From the NCBI GenBank assembly GCA_022616085.1, contig JAKEFN010000090.1, positions 1 through 5,696 of the forward strand: a DNA stretch of 5,696 nucleotides. The letters are read 5' to 3'. The position numbers and the translations under genes are program-made. This document shows positions 1-5,686 of the stretch, in pieces. Origin of the DNA: a bacterium (GTDB lineage: Bacteria > Patescibacteriota > Minisyncoccia > Phycocordibacterales > JAKEFN01). The first letter of the stretch is position 1, and each line of letters begins with the position of its first letter. The notes under the pieces were generated by a model. That model ran no database searches, was not told the origin of the DNA, and saw only the letters and a program-made list of their open reading frames with translations.

Positions 1-89
1 ATGTTGCGGGCTGCAAACGGCGGCTCGGAAAGACTCAAAATATCAACAATATTCTTCGCTTTCCTCGCCGCATTTTCGCCTCGCACCAT
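1..89 (-). CDS. Possible N-terminal fragment of a downstream gene, cut by the window edge
   Basis: An open minus-strand frame begins with ATG at 89-87 and runs off the left edge after 29 codons. It reads MVRGENAARKAKNIVDILSL and continues to FAARN. It starts 35 nt after the pilC stop on the same strand, and no terminator hairpin lies between them, so it could be the next gene of the same transcript. An in-frame TAG lies four codons before the ATG, so the gene cannot start much earlier; GTG at codon 2 is an alternative start. Codon composition resembles the neighbouring genes. I do not recognise the family. On the opposite strand a 33-codon frame (1-102) is also open, so the call is tentative. 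Confidence 0.35.
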   Translation of the reverse strand, partial: MVRGENAARKAKNIVDILSLSEPPFAARN

Positions 90-124
90 GAATTCTCGCT
101 AGGTCAATAGTTTTTTCACAAGCT

Positions 125-1342
125 CTAAATATTGGAGGTAAGCGAATACATAGGGCTAATCATGGAAACGGCAAAAAAACCGACTCCCCCGCCGATGAGA
201 AGCATGAGGAACGGCTCGATGACGGTCGCCATATCCTTTGTCGCCGCCGACACTTCTGCTTCATAAAAATCCGCGACTTTTTTGAGCATGTCTGAAAGAA
301 GTCCTGTTTCCTCCCCAACCTCGACCATTTCAATGGCGAGAGGTTCGTAGAGATGCTCGTATTGCGTAAGTATGGATGAAAGAGTCTCTCCTTTCTGCAC
401 CCGTTCTATGGCAGAGGTCATGACGTTTTTATAAAAACTGTTCTGGAGCACGTCCCGTGTAATCGTAAGCGCCTCGACAATATCAATGCCTGCGGCAAGG
501 AGCGACGAGACAGTGCGGGCTGTATAAGCGGTGTTCGTCCTTTTGACGAGTTTGGAGAAAATAGGCGCATGTAAAAACAAAAAATCAAAACTCCGCTTTC
601 CAAAGCGGGTCTTCCGAAATAAGACAAAGCCCGCGATAATCGCGATAAAAATCCCGAGCGCGGAAATCGTATTCTCGACAAGAAATTTGCTGGCGCCGAT
701 AATAAATTGCGTGCTTGCGGGAAGATCCACCGCAAGCTCTTCAAATACAGACGTCAGAGTCGGCACAACATAAACAAGCATGAGCGCGCCGATAATAATC
801 ATCGCAAAAATAACGATCATGGGATAAATCATGGCGCCTCGGACTTTTTTTCGAAGTTCGTATGTCTTCTCAAGCTGTTCGCCCACTGTATTGAGCGAAT
901 CCGTAAGCCCGCCGGACTCTTCTCCCACGCGCACGACCGCAACAAAAATAGGCGGGAAAACATCAGGGTATTCGGCAAGCCCCGCACTTAAAGAATCTCC
1001 GCGCTTGATGCCTTCTGTCATGGCGGTGAGGATGCGCTTGAATTTCGGATTTTTCGTCTGACGGCCGAGCGTTTCGAGAGCGCGCGCGAGAGGAAGCCCC
1101 GCCTGCACCATAGCGCTTAAATTTTTTGCAAAAGTGATCTTCTCGTGGAGAGAAACGCTCGAAAATATTTCATTCAGACGCCGAAAATCGAGAGAAAATT
1201 TTTTCTCCACATACGGGTTCGCGTAGACGAGCGTTTTTCCTTCGGCCTTGAGTTCTTTGCCGAGATCAATTTTTGTCGCCGCATCTATGACGCCTTCCGT
1301 TTCCTCTCCTGATTCGCTTCGTGCTTTGTATTGGAATTTCAT
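125..1342 (-). CDS. pilC: Type IV pilus / type II secretion inner-membrane platform protein (PilC/GspF family)
   Basis: This 405-residue polytopic membrane protein belongs to the T2SF family. Members form the platform through which the cytoplasmic ATPase (PilB/PilT type) drives pilin assembly. The N-terminal segment MKFQYKAR..GEETEG (1-20) is the usual opening of the family. Two homologous cytoplasmic T2SF domains follow, at about 68-190 and 272-394. Each has the paired motifs AG(L/I)..(A/E)AL and VGEE(S/T)G(G)L, at 81-90 with 139-146 and at 284-291 with 342-349. Hydrophobic segments lie at about 171-195, 221-243 and 373-396, the normal three-helix layout, and the length is normal. The frame opens further upstream at a TTG (1358-1360), but ATG at 1340-1342 gives the conserved N-terminus and lies just outside the inverted repeat. 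No Shine-Dalgarno site is visible. It follows nrdA on the same strand after 115 bp; pilB, pilT and pilin genes are not in the window. The sequence does not separate PilC from GspF. Confidence 0.93.
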   Translation of the reverse strand: MKFQYKARSESGEETEGVIDAATKIDLGKELKAEGKTLVYANPYVEKKFSLDFRRLNEIFSSVSLHEKITFAKNLSAMVQAGLPLARALETLGRQTKNPKFKRILTAMTEGIKRGDSLSAGLAEYPDVFPPIFVAVVRVGEESGGLTDSLNTVGEQLEKTYELRKKVRGAMIYPMIVIFAMIIIGALMLVYVVPTLTSVFEELAVDLPASTQFIIGASKFLVENTISALGIFIAIIAGFVLFRKTRFGKRSFDFLFLHAPIFSKLVKRTNTAYTARTVSSLLAAGIDIVEALTITRDVLQNSFYKNVMTSAIERVQKGETLSSILTQYEHLYEPLAIEMVEVGEETGLLSDMLKKVADFYEAEVSAATKDMATVIEPFLMLLIGGGVGFFAVSMISPMYSLTSNI

Positions 1343-1346
1343 AATG

Positions 1347-1453
1347 AATTCAAAAATCAAATATCAAAAATCAAAATGACAACATTGGCGCGAGCCGTAT
1401 CACTTTCTAAGTTTACACTATAATTTTGATTTTTGATATTTGATTTTTGAATT
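1347..1453. repeat. Perfect 31-bp inverted repeat with 45-bp centre, filling the nrdA-pilC gap
   Basis: The left arm (1347-1377) and right arm (1423-1453) are exact reverse complements over 31 bp with no mismatch; pairing fails at the next base on either side. Each arm is very AT-rich and is mostly four tandem heptamers of the type TCAAAAA (left arm 1350-1356, 1357-1363, 1364-1370, 1371-1377). The centre (1378-1422) is less AT-rich and contains a small dyad, GGC-GCGA-GCC (1387-1396). The element leaves exactly 4 bp to the nrdA stop and 4 bp to the pilC ATG. In an nrdA-pilC transcript it would form a long A-U-rich hairpin ending next to the pilC start. It may be a small non-autonomous palindromic repeat, an mRNA-stability or termination structure, or both. 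No transposase and no target-site duplication are visible. Confidence 0.95.
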
Positions 1454-1457
1454 TGTA

Positions 1458-4283
1458 TTACCCTTCGCAGGATTCACAGATCATTTTTCCTTCTTTTTCC
1501 GTTTCCGCGGCTGCGGCTTTTGCGGCATATACCGGTTCGGGAGCTGATACGGATACAATCGCTTCCGCGGATTGCCCGCGCATAACAAAAGACTTGCGCG
1601 TGTGCGTTTCGCCATGCTCCGAAATGCGTATCGTCGATTTCTCAACTTGAGACGCTCCAAGGGTCCGGAGATAATAAGTGGTCTTGAGTCCCATCTCCCA
1701 CGCGTAAAAATACACTTCAGAAAGCTCGCGTCCTGATGTGCCGCTGAAAAACATATTAAGAGACTGGCTCTGGTCTATCCATTTGCCGCGCCGCGCCGCC
1801 GATTTTATAAGCCATTTTTGGTCTATTTCAAACACTTCTTTGAAACGAGAGCGGATGTCTTCCGGAATTTCCGAAATACTCTGAATGCTTCCGTCATGAT
1901 ACTTTATCTTTTCAAGAAGTTTCTCGTTCCAAAGATTATGCGCTTTCAACTCCTCGATCAAATATTTGTTCACAACAACAAAATCGCCCGCCTGATTTGA
2001 TTTGACATACATATTCTTATAAATCGGCTCGATGGTAGGCACGCACCCGACAATATTCGCCGTTGTCGCGGTGGGCGCAATGGCGAGACAATTCGAATTT
2101 CTCATGCCATATTCCCTGACGTGCTCTCGGACGGGCTTCCAGTCAAGCATGCCGCCCCGAGAAACGGGGATCGACACGCCACGTTCAAGCTCGAGAAGAT
2201 CAAGCGTATCCTGCGGAAATATGCCTCGATCCCATTTCGACCCCTTGTAGGATTTGTAGGCGCCGCGCTCTTTTGCGAGCTTTGACGAAGAAAGAATGGC
2301 GTGATATGAGACCGCCTCCATACTCTCATCCGCAAAACGGACGCATTCATCGGAATCAAAATCGATATCAAGAAGATAGAGCGCGTCGTGGAACCCTCTG
2401 ATTCCGAGCCCGACCGGACGATGGCGCATATTGGATCGTTCCGCGTCTTTTGTAGGGTAAAAATTAATATCTATCACATTATCAAGCATCCTCATGGAGA
2501 TCTCTGCAACTTTTCCCACTAATTCTTTGTCAAAAGCCCCGTGCCTCACAAACTTAGCAAAGTTGAGGGATCCTAAATTGCACACCGCCGTCTCGTTTGG
2601 CGCCGTGTTAAGCGTTATTTCGGTGCATAGGTTGGAAGAATGCACCACGCCCGCGTGATCCTGCGGAGAACGGATATTCGAAGGATCCTTGAATGTAATC
2701 CAGGGGTGTCCGGTCTCAAAAAGCATAGCAAGCATTTTTTTCCAAAGGTCGCTCGCGGGCATGCGCTTCCAGAGCTTGATTTTGCCGGCGCGCGCCATGC
2801 GCTCGTATGCAACATATTTTTTCTCAAACTCTTTGCCATATGTGTCGTGGAGATCGGGAACTTCCTCTGGGCTGAAAAGCGTCCAGTCCCCCTCGTCTCG
2901 CACCCGTTTCATAAAAAGATCGGGTATCCAATTCGCCGTATCCATATCATGCGTTCTTCGCCGTTCATCGCCCGTATTTTTGCGCAATTCCAAAAAATCA
3001 ACAATGTCGTAATGCCACGTCTCAAGATACACGCATGCGGCCCCGCGCCGCCGTCCGCTTCTGTTAATGGCGACCGTTACGTCGTTTGCGATCTTAAGGA
3101 ACGGAACAACGCCCTGACTTTCAACGCCGGTGCCTTTGATAAAGGACCCTGTGCCCCGCACCGGTGTCCAGTCCGTGCCGATCCCGCCAGACCATTTCGA
3201 AAGCTGGGCGTTATCGGCATACGTCTTAAATATGCCATCGAGCGAGTCGGGGACGGTATTCAAATAGCACGACGAAAGCTGGGGTTTGGGCGTTCCGGCA
3301 TGGAACAATGTCGGAGTAGACGGCGTATAGAGGAAGCCCGACATGATTTCGTAAAACTTCTGTGCCCACATCTCGCGGTCTTTGGCGTCTTCCGGCAAAG
3401 CCGATCCGAGCGCAACCCGCATCCAAAACATCTGGGGAGTTTCCAAAACGCGATTCCCGTCGTCATAATCTCTTACAAAATAACGGTCATACAAAGTCTG
3501 AATGCCCAAATATTCAAAATGGTCGTCGCGCCTCGGTTCAAGCATTGCGGCAATACGCTTCAAGTTGAAATCAAGAAGGCGCTCGTCAAGACGCCCGATT
3601 TCCACGCCGCGCTTGATATTCCGGATAAACGCCTGCCGATATTCCTCTTCAAAATTCTTGTAATCCAGCCGATCGCGGCCGATAACTTCTTTATATATTT
3701 CATTTTGGAGTATCCGCGCGGCAAGCTTGCCGTATGCGGGGTCGAACTCCGTAAGAGAGCGAGCGACCATAATAAGCATACTTGTCACTTCCCGCGTTTT
3801 TATCTCGTCATAGACCTCTTTGTTGCACTGGGAAACAATCCGTTTGACGTCCACGACATCTTCGATCCCCTTAGTATAATGCCGCACCGTCTTCTCAATT
3901 TTGTCCAAAGAAAACAATTCCCGCGCGCCATTTTGCTTTATGACATGAAGCTCTTTCTGCTCAATCTTCTTTTCGACGGCTTTTTTACGATCTTCAGAAT
4001 GCTGGAAACGATACAAAATATAGGCTTTTGCAACGTTAAAATGCCCCCTCTTCATAATCTCTTTCTCTACGGCATCTTGGACGTTTTCAACATTCGGAAT
4101 ATTGTCCTCAAAAGATATAGCCGCGACAGAAATAACCACGGCATCGGTCATTGCCATAAGATCTTCCTCCGCGATCTTCACATTGGAGGCGATAAAGGCC
4201 TTTTTCATCGCGACGGTTATTTTTGAAGGCTCAAACAAAACGATTGATCCGTTCCTCTTTTTGATAGTGTGTATTGCTGGCAT
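1458..4283 (-). CDS. nrdA: Ribonucleoside-diphosphate reductase, class I catalytic (alpha) subunit with two ATP-cones
   Basis: This 941-residue enzyme reduces ribonucleotides to deoxyribonucleotides, using a radical delivered by a separate NrdB subunit. Two ATP-cone domains come first: residues 5-100 (TIKKRNGSIVLFEPSKI) and 112-200 (VIKQNGARELFSLDKI), the second aligning with the single cone of E. coli NrdA. The catalytic barrel follows. Visible active-site residues are C339 (SSCY) and C568 (AVCNLGS), the redox pair; C553, N551 and E555 in NLCTEI, the thiyl-radical site; and the phosphate-binding APTATTANI at 735-744. Y870-Y871 (TTYYLRT) are the paired radical-transfer tyrosines that mark class I rather than class II. 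The Ala/Glu-rich tail (about 905-933) ends in CESC (936-939), the swinging thiol pair re-reduced by thioredoxin or glutaredoxin. The ATG start fits the first cone; no Shine-Dalgarno site precedes it. Neither nrdB nor an nrdR gene is adjacent. The stop is TAA. Confidence 0.96.
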   Translation of the reverse strand: MPAIHTIKKRNGSIVLFEPSKITVAMKKAFIASNVKIAEEDLMAMTDAVVISVAAISFEDNIPNVENVQDAVEKEIMKRGHFNVAKAYILYRFQHSEDRKKAVEKKIEQKELHVIKQNGARELFSLDKIEKTVRHYTKGIEDVVDVKRIVSQCNKEVYDEIKTREVTSMLIMVARSLTEFDPAYGKLAARILQNEIYKEVIGRDRLDYKNFEEEYRQAFIRNIKRGVEIGRLDERLLDFNLKRIAAMLEPRRDDHFEYLGIQTLYDRYFVRDYDDGNRVLETPQMFWMRVALGSALPEDAKDREMWAQKFYEIMSGFLYTPSTPTLFHAGTPKPQLSSCYLNTVPDSLDGIFKTYADNAQLSKWSGGIGTDWTPVRGTGSFIKGTGVESQGVVPFLKIANDVTVAINRSGRRRGAACVYLETWHYDIVDFLELRKNTGDERRRTHDMDTANWIPDLFMKRVRDEGDWTLFSPEEVPDLHDTYGKEFEKKYVAYERMARAGKIKLWKRMPASDLWKKMLAMLFETGHPWITFKDPSNIRSPQDHAGVVHSSNLCTEITLNTAPNETAVCNLGSLNFAKFVRHGAFDKELVGKVAEISMRMLDNVIDINFYPTKDAERSNMRHRPVGLGIRGFHDALYLLDIDFDSDECVRFADESMEAVSYHAILSSSKLAKERGAYKSYKGSKWDRGIFPQDTLDLLELERGVSIPVSRGGMLDWKPVREHVREYGMRNSNCLAIAPTATTANIVGCVPTIEPIYKNMYVKSNQAGDFVVVNKYLIEELKAHNLWNEKLLEKIKYHDGSIQSISEIPEDIRSRFKEVFEIDQKWLIKSAARRGKWIDQSQSLNMFFSGTSGRELSEVYFYAWEMGLKTTYYLRTLGASQVEKSTIRISEHGETHTRKSFVMRGQSAEAIVSVSAPEPVYAAKAAAAETEKEGKMICESCEG

Positions 4284-4302
4284 AAGTTAAAATTTTGAGA
4301 AT

Positions 4303-4343
4303 TAAAAACCCACCGGCGGGTGGTAGGACGATCCTTGTTTTTA
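4303..4343 (-). promoter_or_regulatory. Structured nrdA leader: three-way junction with terminator-like hairpin (candidate attenuator)
   Basis: Read in the nrdA direction, three helices nest almost without gaps. P1 is TAAAAAC (4343-4337) paired with GTTTTTA (4309-4303). P2 is AGGA (4335-4332) with TCCT (4328-4325) around a 3-nt loop. P3 is CCACC (4323-4319) with GGTGG (4314-4310) around CGCC. Only one unpaired A separates P1 from P2 and one separates P2 from P3. P3 is followed directly by GTTTTT, like a weak intrinsic terminator, yet it lies between the nrdA promoter and its ATG. It may attenuate nrdA, or it may be a terminator against read-through. No known riboswitch class is recognised. 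The pairing is read from one sequence without covariation support. Confidence 0.45.
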
Positions 4344-4366
4344 GCTTCGGACGCGCATGTAAAATC

Positions 4367-4395
4367 AGTATAGTGAGTGCATGCATTTTTTGCAA
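4367..4395 (-). promoter_or_regulatory. Sigma70-type promoter of nrdA
   Basis: On the minus strand the -35 box is TTGCAA (4395-4390; 4 of 6 consensus bases) and the -10 box is TATACT (4372-4367; 5 of 6), separated by exactly 17 bp. Transcription should begin near 4360, giving a leader of about 77 nt before the nrdA ATG at 4283. The promoter lies between the DnaA box and the structured leader. It is a prediction from motif and spacing only. Confidence 0.7.
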
Positions 4396-4398
4396 AAG

Positions 4399-4407
4399 TG
4401 TGGATAA
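4399..4407 (-). promoter_or_regulatory. Perfect consensus DnaA box just upstream of the nrdA -35
   Basis: The minus strand reads TTATCCACA, the strict 9-bp DnaA-binding consensus, ending 3 bp before the nrdA -35 box. In E. coli, DnaA binds boxes upstream of the nrdAB promoter and ties deoxynucleotide supply to replication, so the position is meaningful. Only one box is seen, so this is not a replication origin. The motif is certain; binding and function are inferred. Confidence 0.6.
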
Positions 4408-4529
4408 GTGCCCAGCGCAAAAACAAAAATAGCACTTGTGTTTCCAAAGCGCCCGCGAAAAAACAGCGGGATGCGGCAGAATAAAAAGACACAAAAAAAA
4501 ATATCGTCAAGAATCAGAACGATCGACCC

Positions 4530-4543
4530 GATGCGCACGCATC
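4530..4543. promoter_or_regulatory. 14-bp dyad at the -35 position of the orn promoter (candidate operator)
   Basis: GATGCG (4530-4535) and CGCATC (4538-4543) are perfect inverted copies separated by CA. The dyad is centred about 33 bp before the predicted orn transcription start, where a -35 box would otherwise lie; no recognisable -35 is present there. This placement suits a repressor or activator site. No regulator gene is in the window, and the dyad does not match an operator I know. Confidence 0.35.
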
Positions 4544-4554
4544 AGGCCGCTCTA

Positions 4555-4563
4555 TGTTATAAT
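4555..4563 (+). promoter_or_regulatory. Extended -10 promoter of orn, giving a leaderless or near-leaderless mRNA
   Basis: The sequence TGTTATAAT is a TGN extended -10 with a perfect TATAAT hexamer (4558-4563). Only 9 bp separate it from the orn ATG at 4573, so the usual start 6-8 bp downstream of the hexamer falls within about 3 nt of the ATG. No -35 box and no Shine-Dalgarno site are visible. The promoter also fixes the orn start, because upstream in-frame codons would lie outside the transcript. Confidence 0.75.
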
Positions 4564-4572
4564 CGAACTATC

Positions 4573-5115
4573 ATGAACGAATCCAACCTTATCTGGTTAG
4601 ACTTGGAAATGACCGGCTTTGATCTTGCGGATCACCGGATAATAGAAATCGCCACAATCGTCACGGACAAAGATTTGCGCACCATCGCCGAAGGCCCTGA
4701 CATTATCATCCACCAAAATGAAGATGTTCTCAAAAAAATGAGCGCCTGGTGTGTAGAAAACTTTTGCGTCGAGGGGGGTCTTGCGGATATGGTCCGAAAA
4801 TCAAATATTTCCACACATGAGGCGGAGGAGCAGACATTGGCGTTCGTGAAAAAATTTGCGCCTTCCGGCATAAGTCCTCTGTGCGGCAATTCGGTGCATC
4901 AAGATCGCCGTTTTCTCCTTCAAGAGATGCCGAAACTCGCGAATTTCTTTCATTACCGGAATATTGACGTCTCAACGATAAAAGAGCTCGCGCGGCGATG
5001 GTATCCGGATGTATATGAGAGCCTTGAAAAGGACTCGGTGCACCGCGCGCTTGATGACATCAGGGAGTCAATCAAGGAACTGCAAATGTATCGAGACAAA
5101 ATTTTTGTAAAATAG
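4573..5115 (+). CDS. orn: Oligoribonuclease, DEDDh-family 3'-5' exoribonuclease
   Basis: This 180-residue cytoplasmic enzyme degrades 2-5 nt RNA fragments (nanoRNA, and pGpG in organisms that use cyclic-di-GMP) to mononucleotides. Sequence and length closely match E. coli Orn. All catalytic residues are present: D10 and E12 in WLDLEMTG (Exo I), D111 in CGNSVHQDRRF (Exo II/III region), and H157 and D162 in HRALDDIRES (Exo III, DEDDh type). The conserved segments IIEIAT, AEGP, HYRNIDVSTIKELARRW and the C-terminal MYRDK also fit. The frame stays open 55 codons upstream to 4408, but that extension is basic, lacks family similarity and precedes the promoter, so ATG 4573 is chosen. The gene is divergent from nrdA and converges on the EamA-type gene. 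The stop is TAG. Confidence 0.96.
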   Translation: MNESNLIWLDLEMTGFDLADHRIIEIATIVTDKDLRTIAEGPDIIIHQNEDVLKKMSAWCVENFCVEGGLADMVRKSNISTHEAEEQTLAFVKKFAPSGISPLCGNSVHQDRRFLLQEMPKLANFFHYRNIDVSTIKELARRWYPDVYESLEKDSVHRALDDIRESIKELQMYRDKIFVK

Positions 5116-5131
5116 AGAGTAAAAAGAGTAC

Positions 5132-5161
5132 GAAAAAACGGCATATCGATGCCGCTTTTTT
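5132..5161. terminator. Bidirectional intrinsic terminator between orn and the EamA-type gene
   Basis: CGGCAT (5139-5144) and ATGCCG (5149-5154) form a 6-bp stem around the loop ATCG. An A6 tract (5133-5138) precedes it and, after one C, a T6 tract (5156-5161) follows it. The hairpin therefore ends in a T run on both strands. It lies 23 nt after the orn stop and 13 nt after the end of the convergent minus-strand gene, so it should terminate both transcripts. Confidence 0.85.
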
Positions 5162-5167
5162 CAATAA

Positions 5168-5605
5168 TTAGGGACTTTTTGAAAGAAACCATATCGCGCC
5201 GGTCGCAAGGCAAAGGCCGGTGATACGATCCTGCGTGAATCTCTCTCCAAGAAAATATGCGCCGATAACGGCAACGACACATGCCGATACCGCGATAAGC
5301 GGAATGTATAATGAAATATCAAGGTCACGCCTTTGGATGATATCCGAATAAAACACGAATGAAATACCGTTCAGAATTCCGACTCCGATGAGCGCGAAGT
5401 TCGTCATGTTCGCCATATCGTGAAATGGGACGCTCGTGGTAAGGCGAATGTACGCAAATGCGGGGATAAGGATGCCCGCCGAAACCCAAAATGCAATCAG
5501 TGCTGGAGATGCGCCGGTAAGACGAGCGAGTATCGGCCACAGACCAAAACCGATGGCAGCCGCGACTGACATTATTATCGGGTGGATATTCACTTTCTCT
5601 TTCAC
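5168..5605 (-). CDS. Small EamA/DMT-superfamily membrane transporter, single five-helix domain
   Basis: This hydrophobic protein of about 145 residues has five predicted membrane segments, at about 9-29, 34-54, 68-90, 98-118 and 127-142. The C-terminal pattern GAYFLGERFTQDRITG, with the GE motif at 120-121, is characteristic of the EamA (drug/metabolite transporter) domain. It has one EamA unit, whereas usual family members have two (about 300 residues, ten helices), so it probably works as a dimer, as other single-unit members of the superfamily are thought to. The substrate cannot be read from sequence. The frame extends to TTG at 5656, but that TTG is the -35 box of a good promoter starting transcription near 5621. 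GTG at 5605-5603 (MKEKVNIHPI) is therefore preferred; GTG at 5593 and ATG at 5572 are alternatives. Only a weak GAGAG precedes the GTG. The stop is TAA. Confidence 0.82.
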   Translation of the reverse strand: MKEKVNIHPIIMSVAAAIGFGLWPILARLTGASPALIAFWVSAGILIPAFAYIRLTTSVPFHDMANMTNFALIGVGILNGISFVFYSDIIQRRDLDISLYIPLIAVSACVVAVIGAYFLGERFTQDRITGLCLATGAIWFLSKSP

Positions 5606-5627
5606 TCTCTCAAAGGAACCCGCCTTG

Positions 5628-5656
5628 TTTATAGCATTGGCAAAAACCCCCGTCAA
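5628..5656 (-). promoter_or_regulatory. Sigma70-type promoter of the EamA-type gene
   Basis: On the minus strand TTGACG (5656-5651; 5 of 6) and TATAAA (5633-5628; 5 of 6) are separated by 17 bp, and a TGC immediately before the hexamer adds an extended -10. Transcription should start near 5621, about 16 nt before the preferred GTG start. Because this promoter lies inside the longest open frame, it argues against the TTG at 5656 as start codon. Confidence 0.75.
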
Positions 5657-5667
5657 ACGTTAAAATA

Positions 5668-5676
5668 TGCTATCAT
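5668..5676 (+). promoter_or_regulatory. Extended -10 of a rightward promoter at the window edge
   Basis: The sequence TGCTATCAT is a TGN extended -10 with hexamer TATCAT (5 of 6). An ATG at 5687 follows after 10 bp, nearly the same spacing as at orn (9 bp), again implying a leaderless or near-leaderless transcript. It is divergent from the EamA-type gene promoter. No -35 box is visible. Confidence 0.5.
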
Positions 5677-5686
5677 GAGAAATACT

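Noticed and set aside
707..1061. Overlapping plus-strand open frames opposite pilC
   Set aside because: They are shadows of a clearly conserved gene, with low-complexity, basic, non-protein-like translations.
1411..1424. TATAAT-like hexamers inside the inverted-repeat element (plus 1419-1424, minus TATAGT 1422-1417)
   Set aside because: The plus-strand match has no gene to serve, and the minus-strand one lacks a -35 at usable spacing or a TG extension, so a pilC promoter is not supported.
2640..4226. A 528-codon open frame on the plus strand antisense to nrdA
   Set aside because: It lies wholly inside nrdA, is rich in Arg, His and Phe, shows no domain pattern, and has no promoter or start signal. 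It results from the codon bias of nrdA.
1458..4283. Class II (B12-dependent, NrdJ) reductase
   Set aside because: The adjacent tyrosines Y870-Y871 and the overall NrdA-like layout mark class I.
4369..4375. TATAGTG, a half-site resembling an NrdR box at the nrdA promoter
   Set aside because: NrdR operators are paired 16-bp palindromes; the other half and the second box are missing, and the bases are explained by the -10 hexamer. A similar half-site in the 1415-1422 loop was rejected for the same reason.
4452..4470. Hairpin CCCGC/GCGGG with 9-nt A-rich loop upstream of orn
   Set aside because: It has no T run on either side of the stem and only a 5-bp stem, so neither terminator nor operator function is supported.
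4408..4572. N-terminal extension of Orn by 55 residues
   Set aside because: It is not part of the family, is basic and low in complexity, and lies upstream of the extended -10 promoter; the protein from ATG 4573 has the normal Orn length and its catalytic residues differ by only one position from E. coli numbering.
4284..4572. Replication origin, suggested by the DnaA box and AT-rich stretches
   Set aside because: Only one DnaA box is present, there is no box cluster, and dnaA/dnaN are not nearby.
125..5605. Alternative genetic code with TGA read as glycine (as in SR1/Gracilibacteria)
   Set aside because: All four genes are full-length without an in-frame TGA, and glycine motifs use GGN codons. 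The absence of TGA among four stops is too small a sample to matter.
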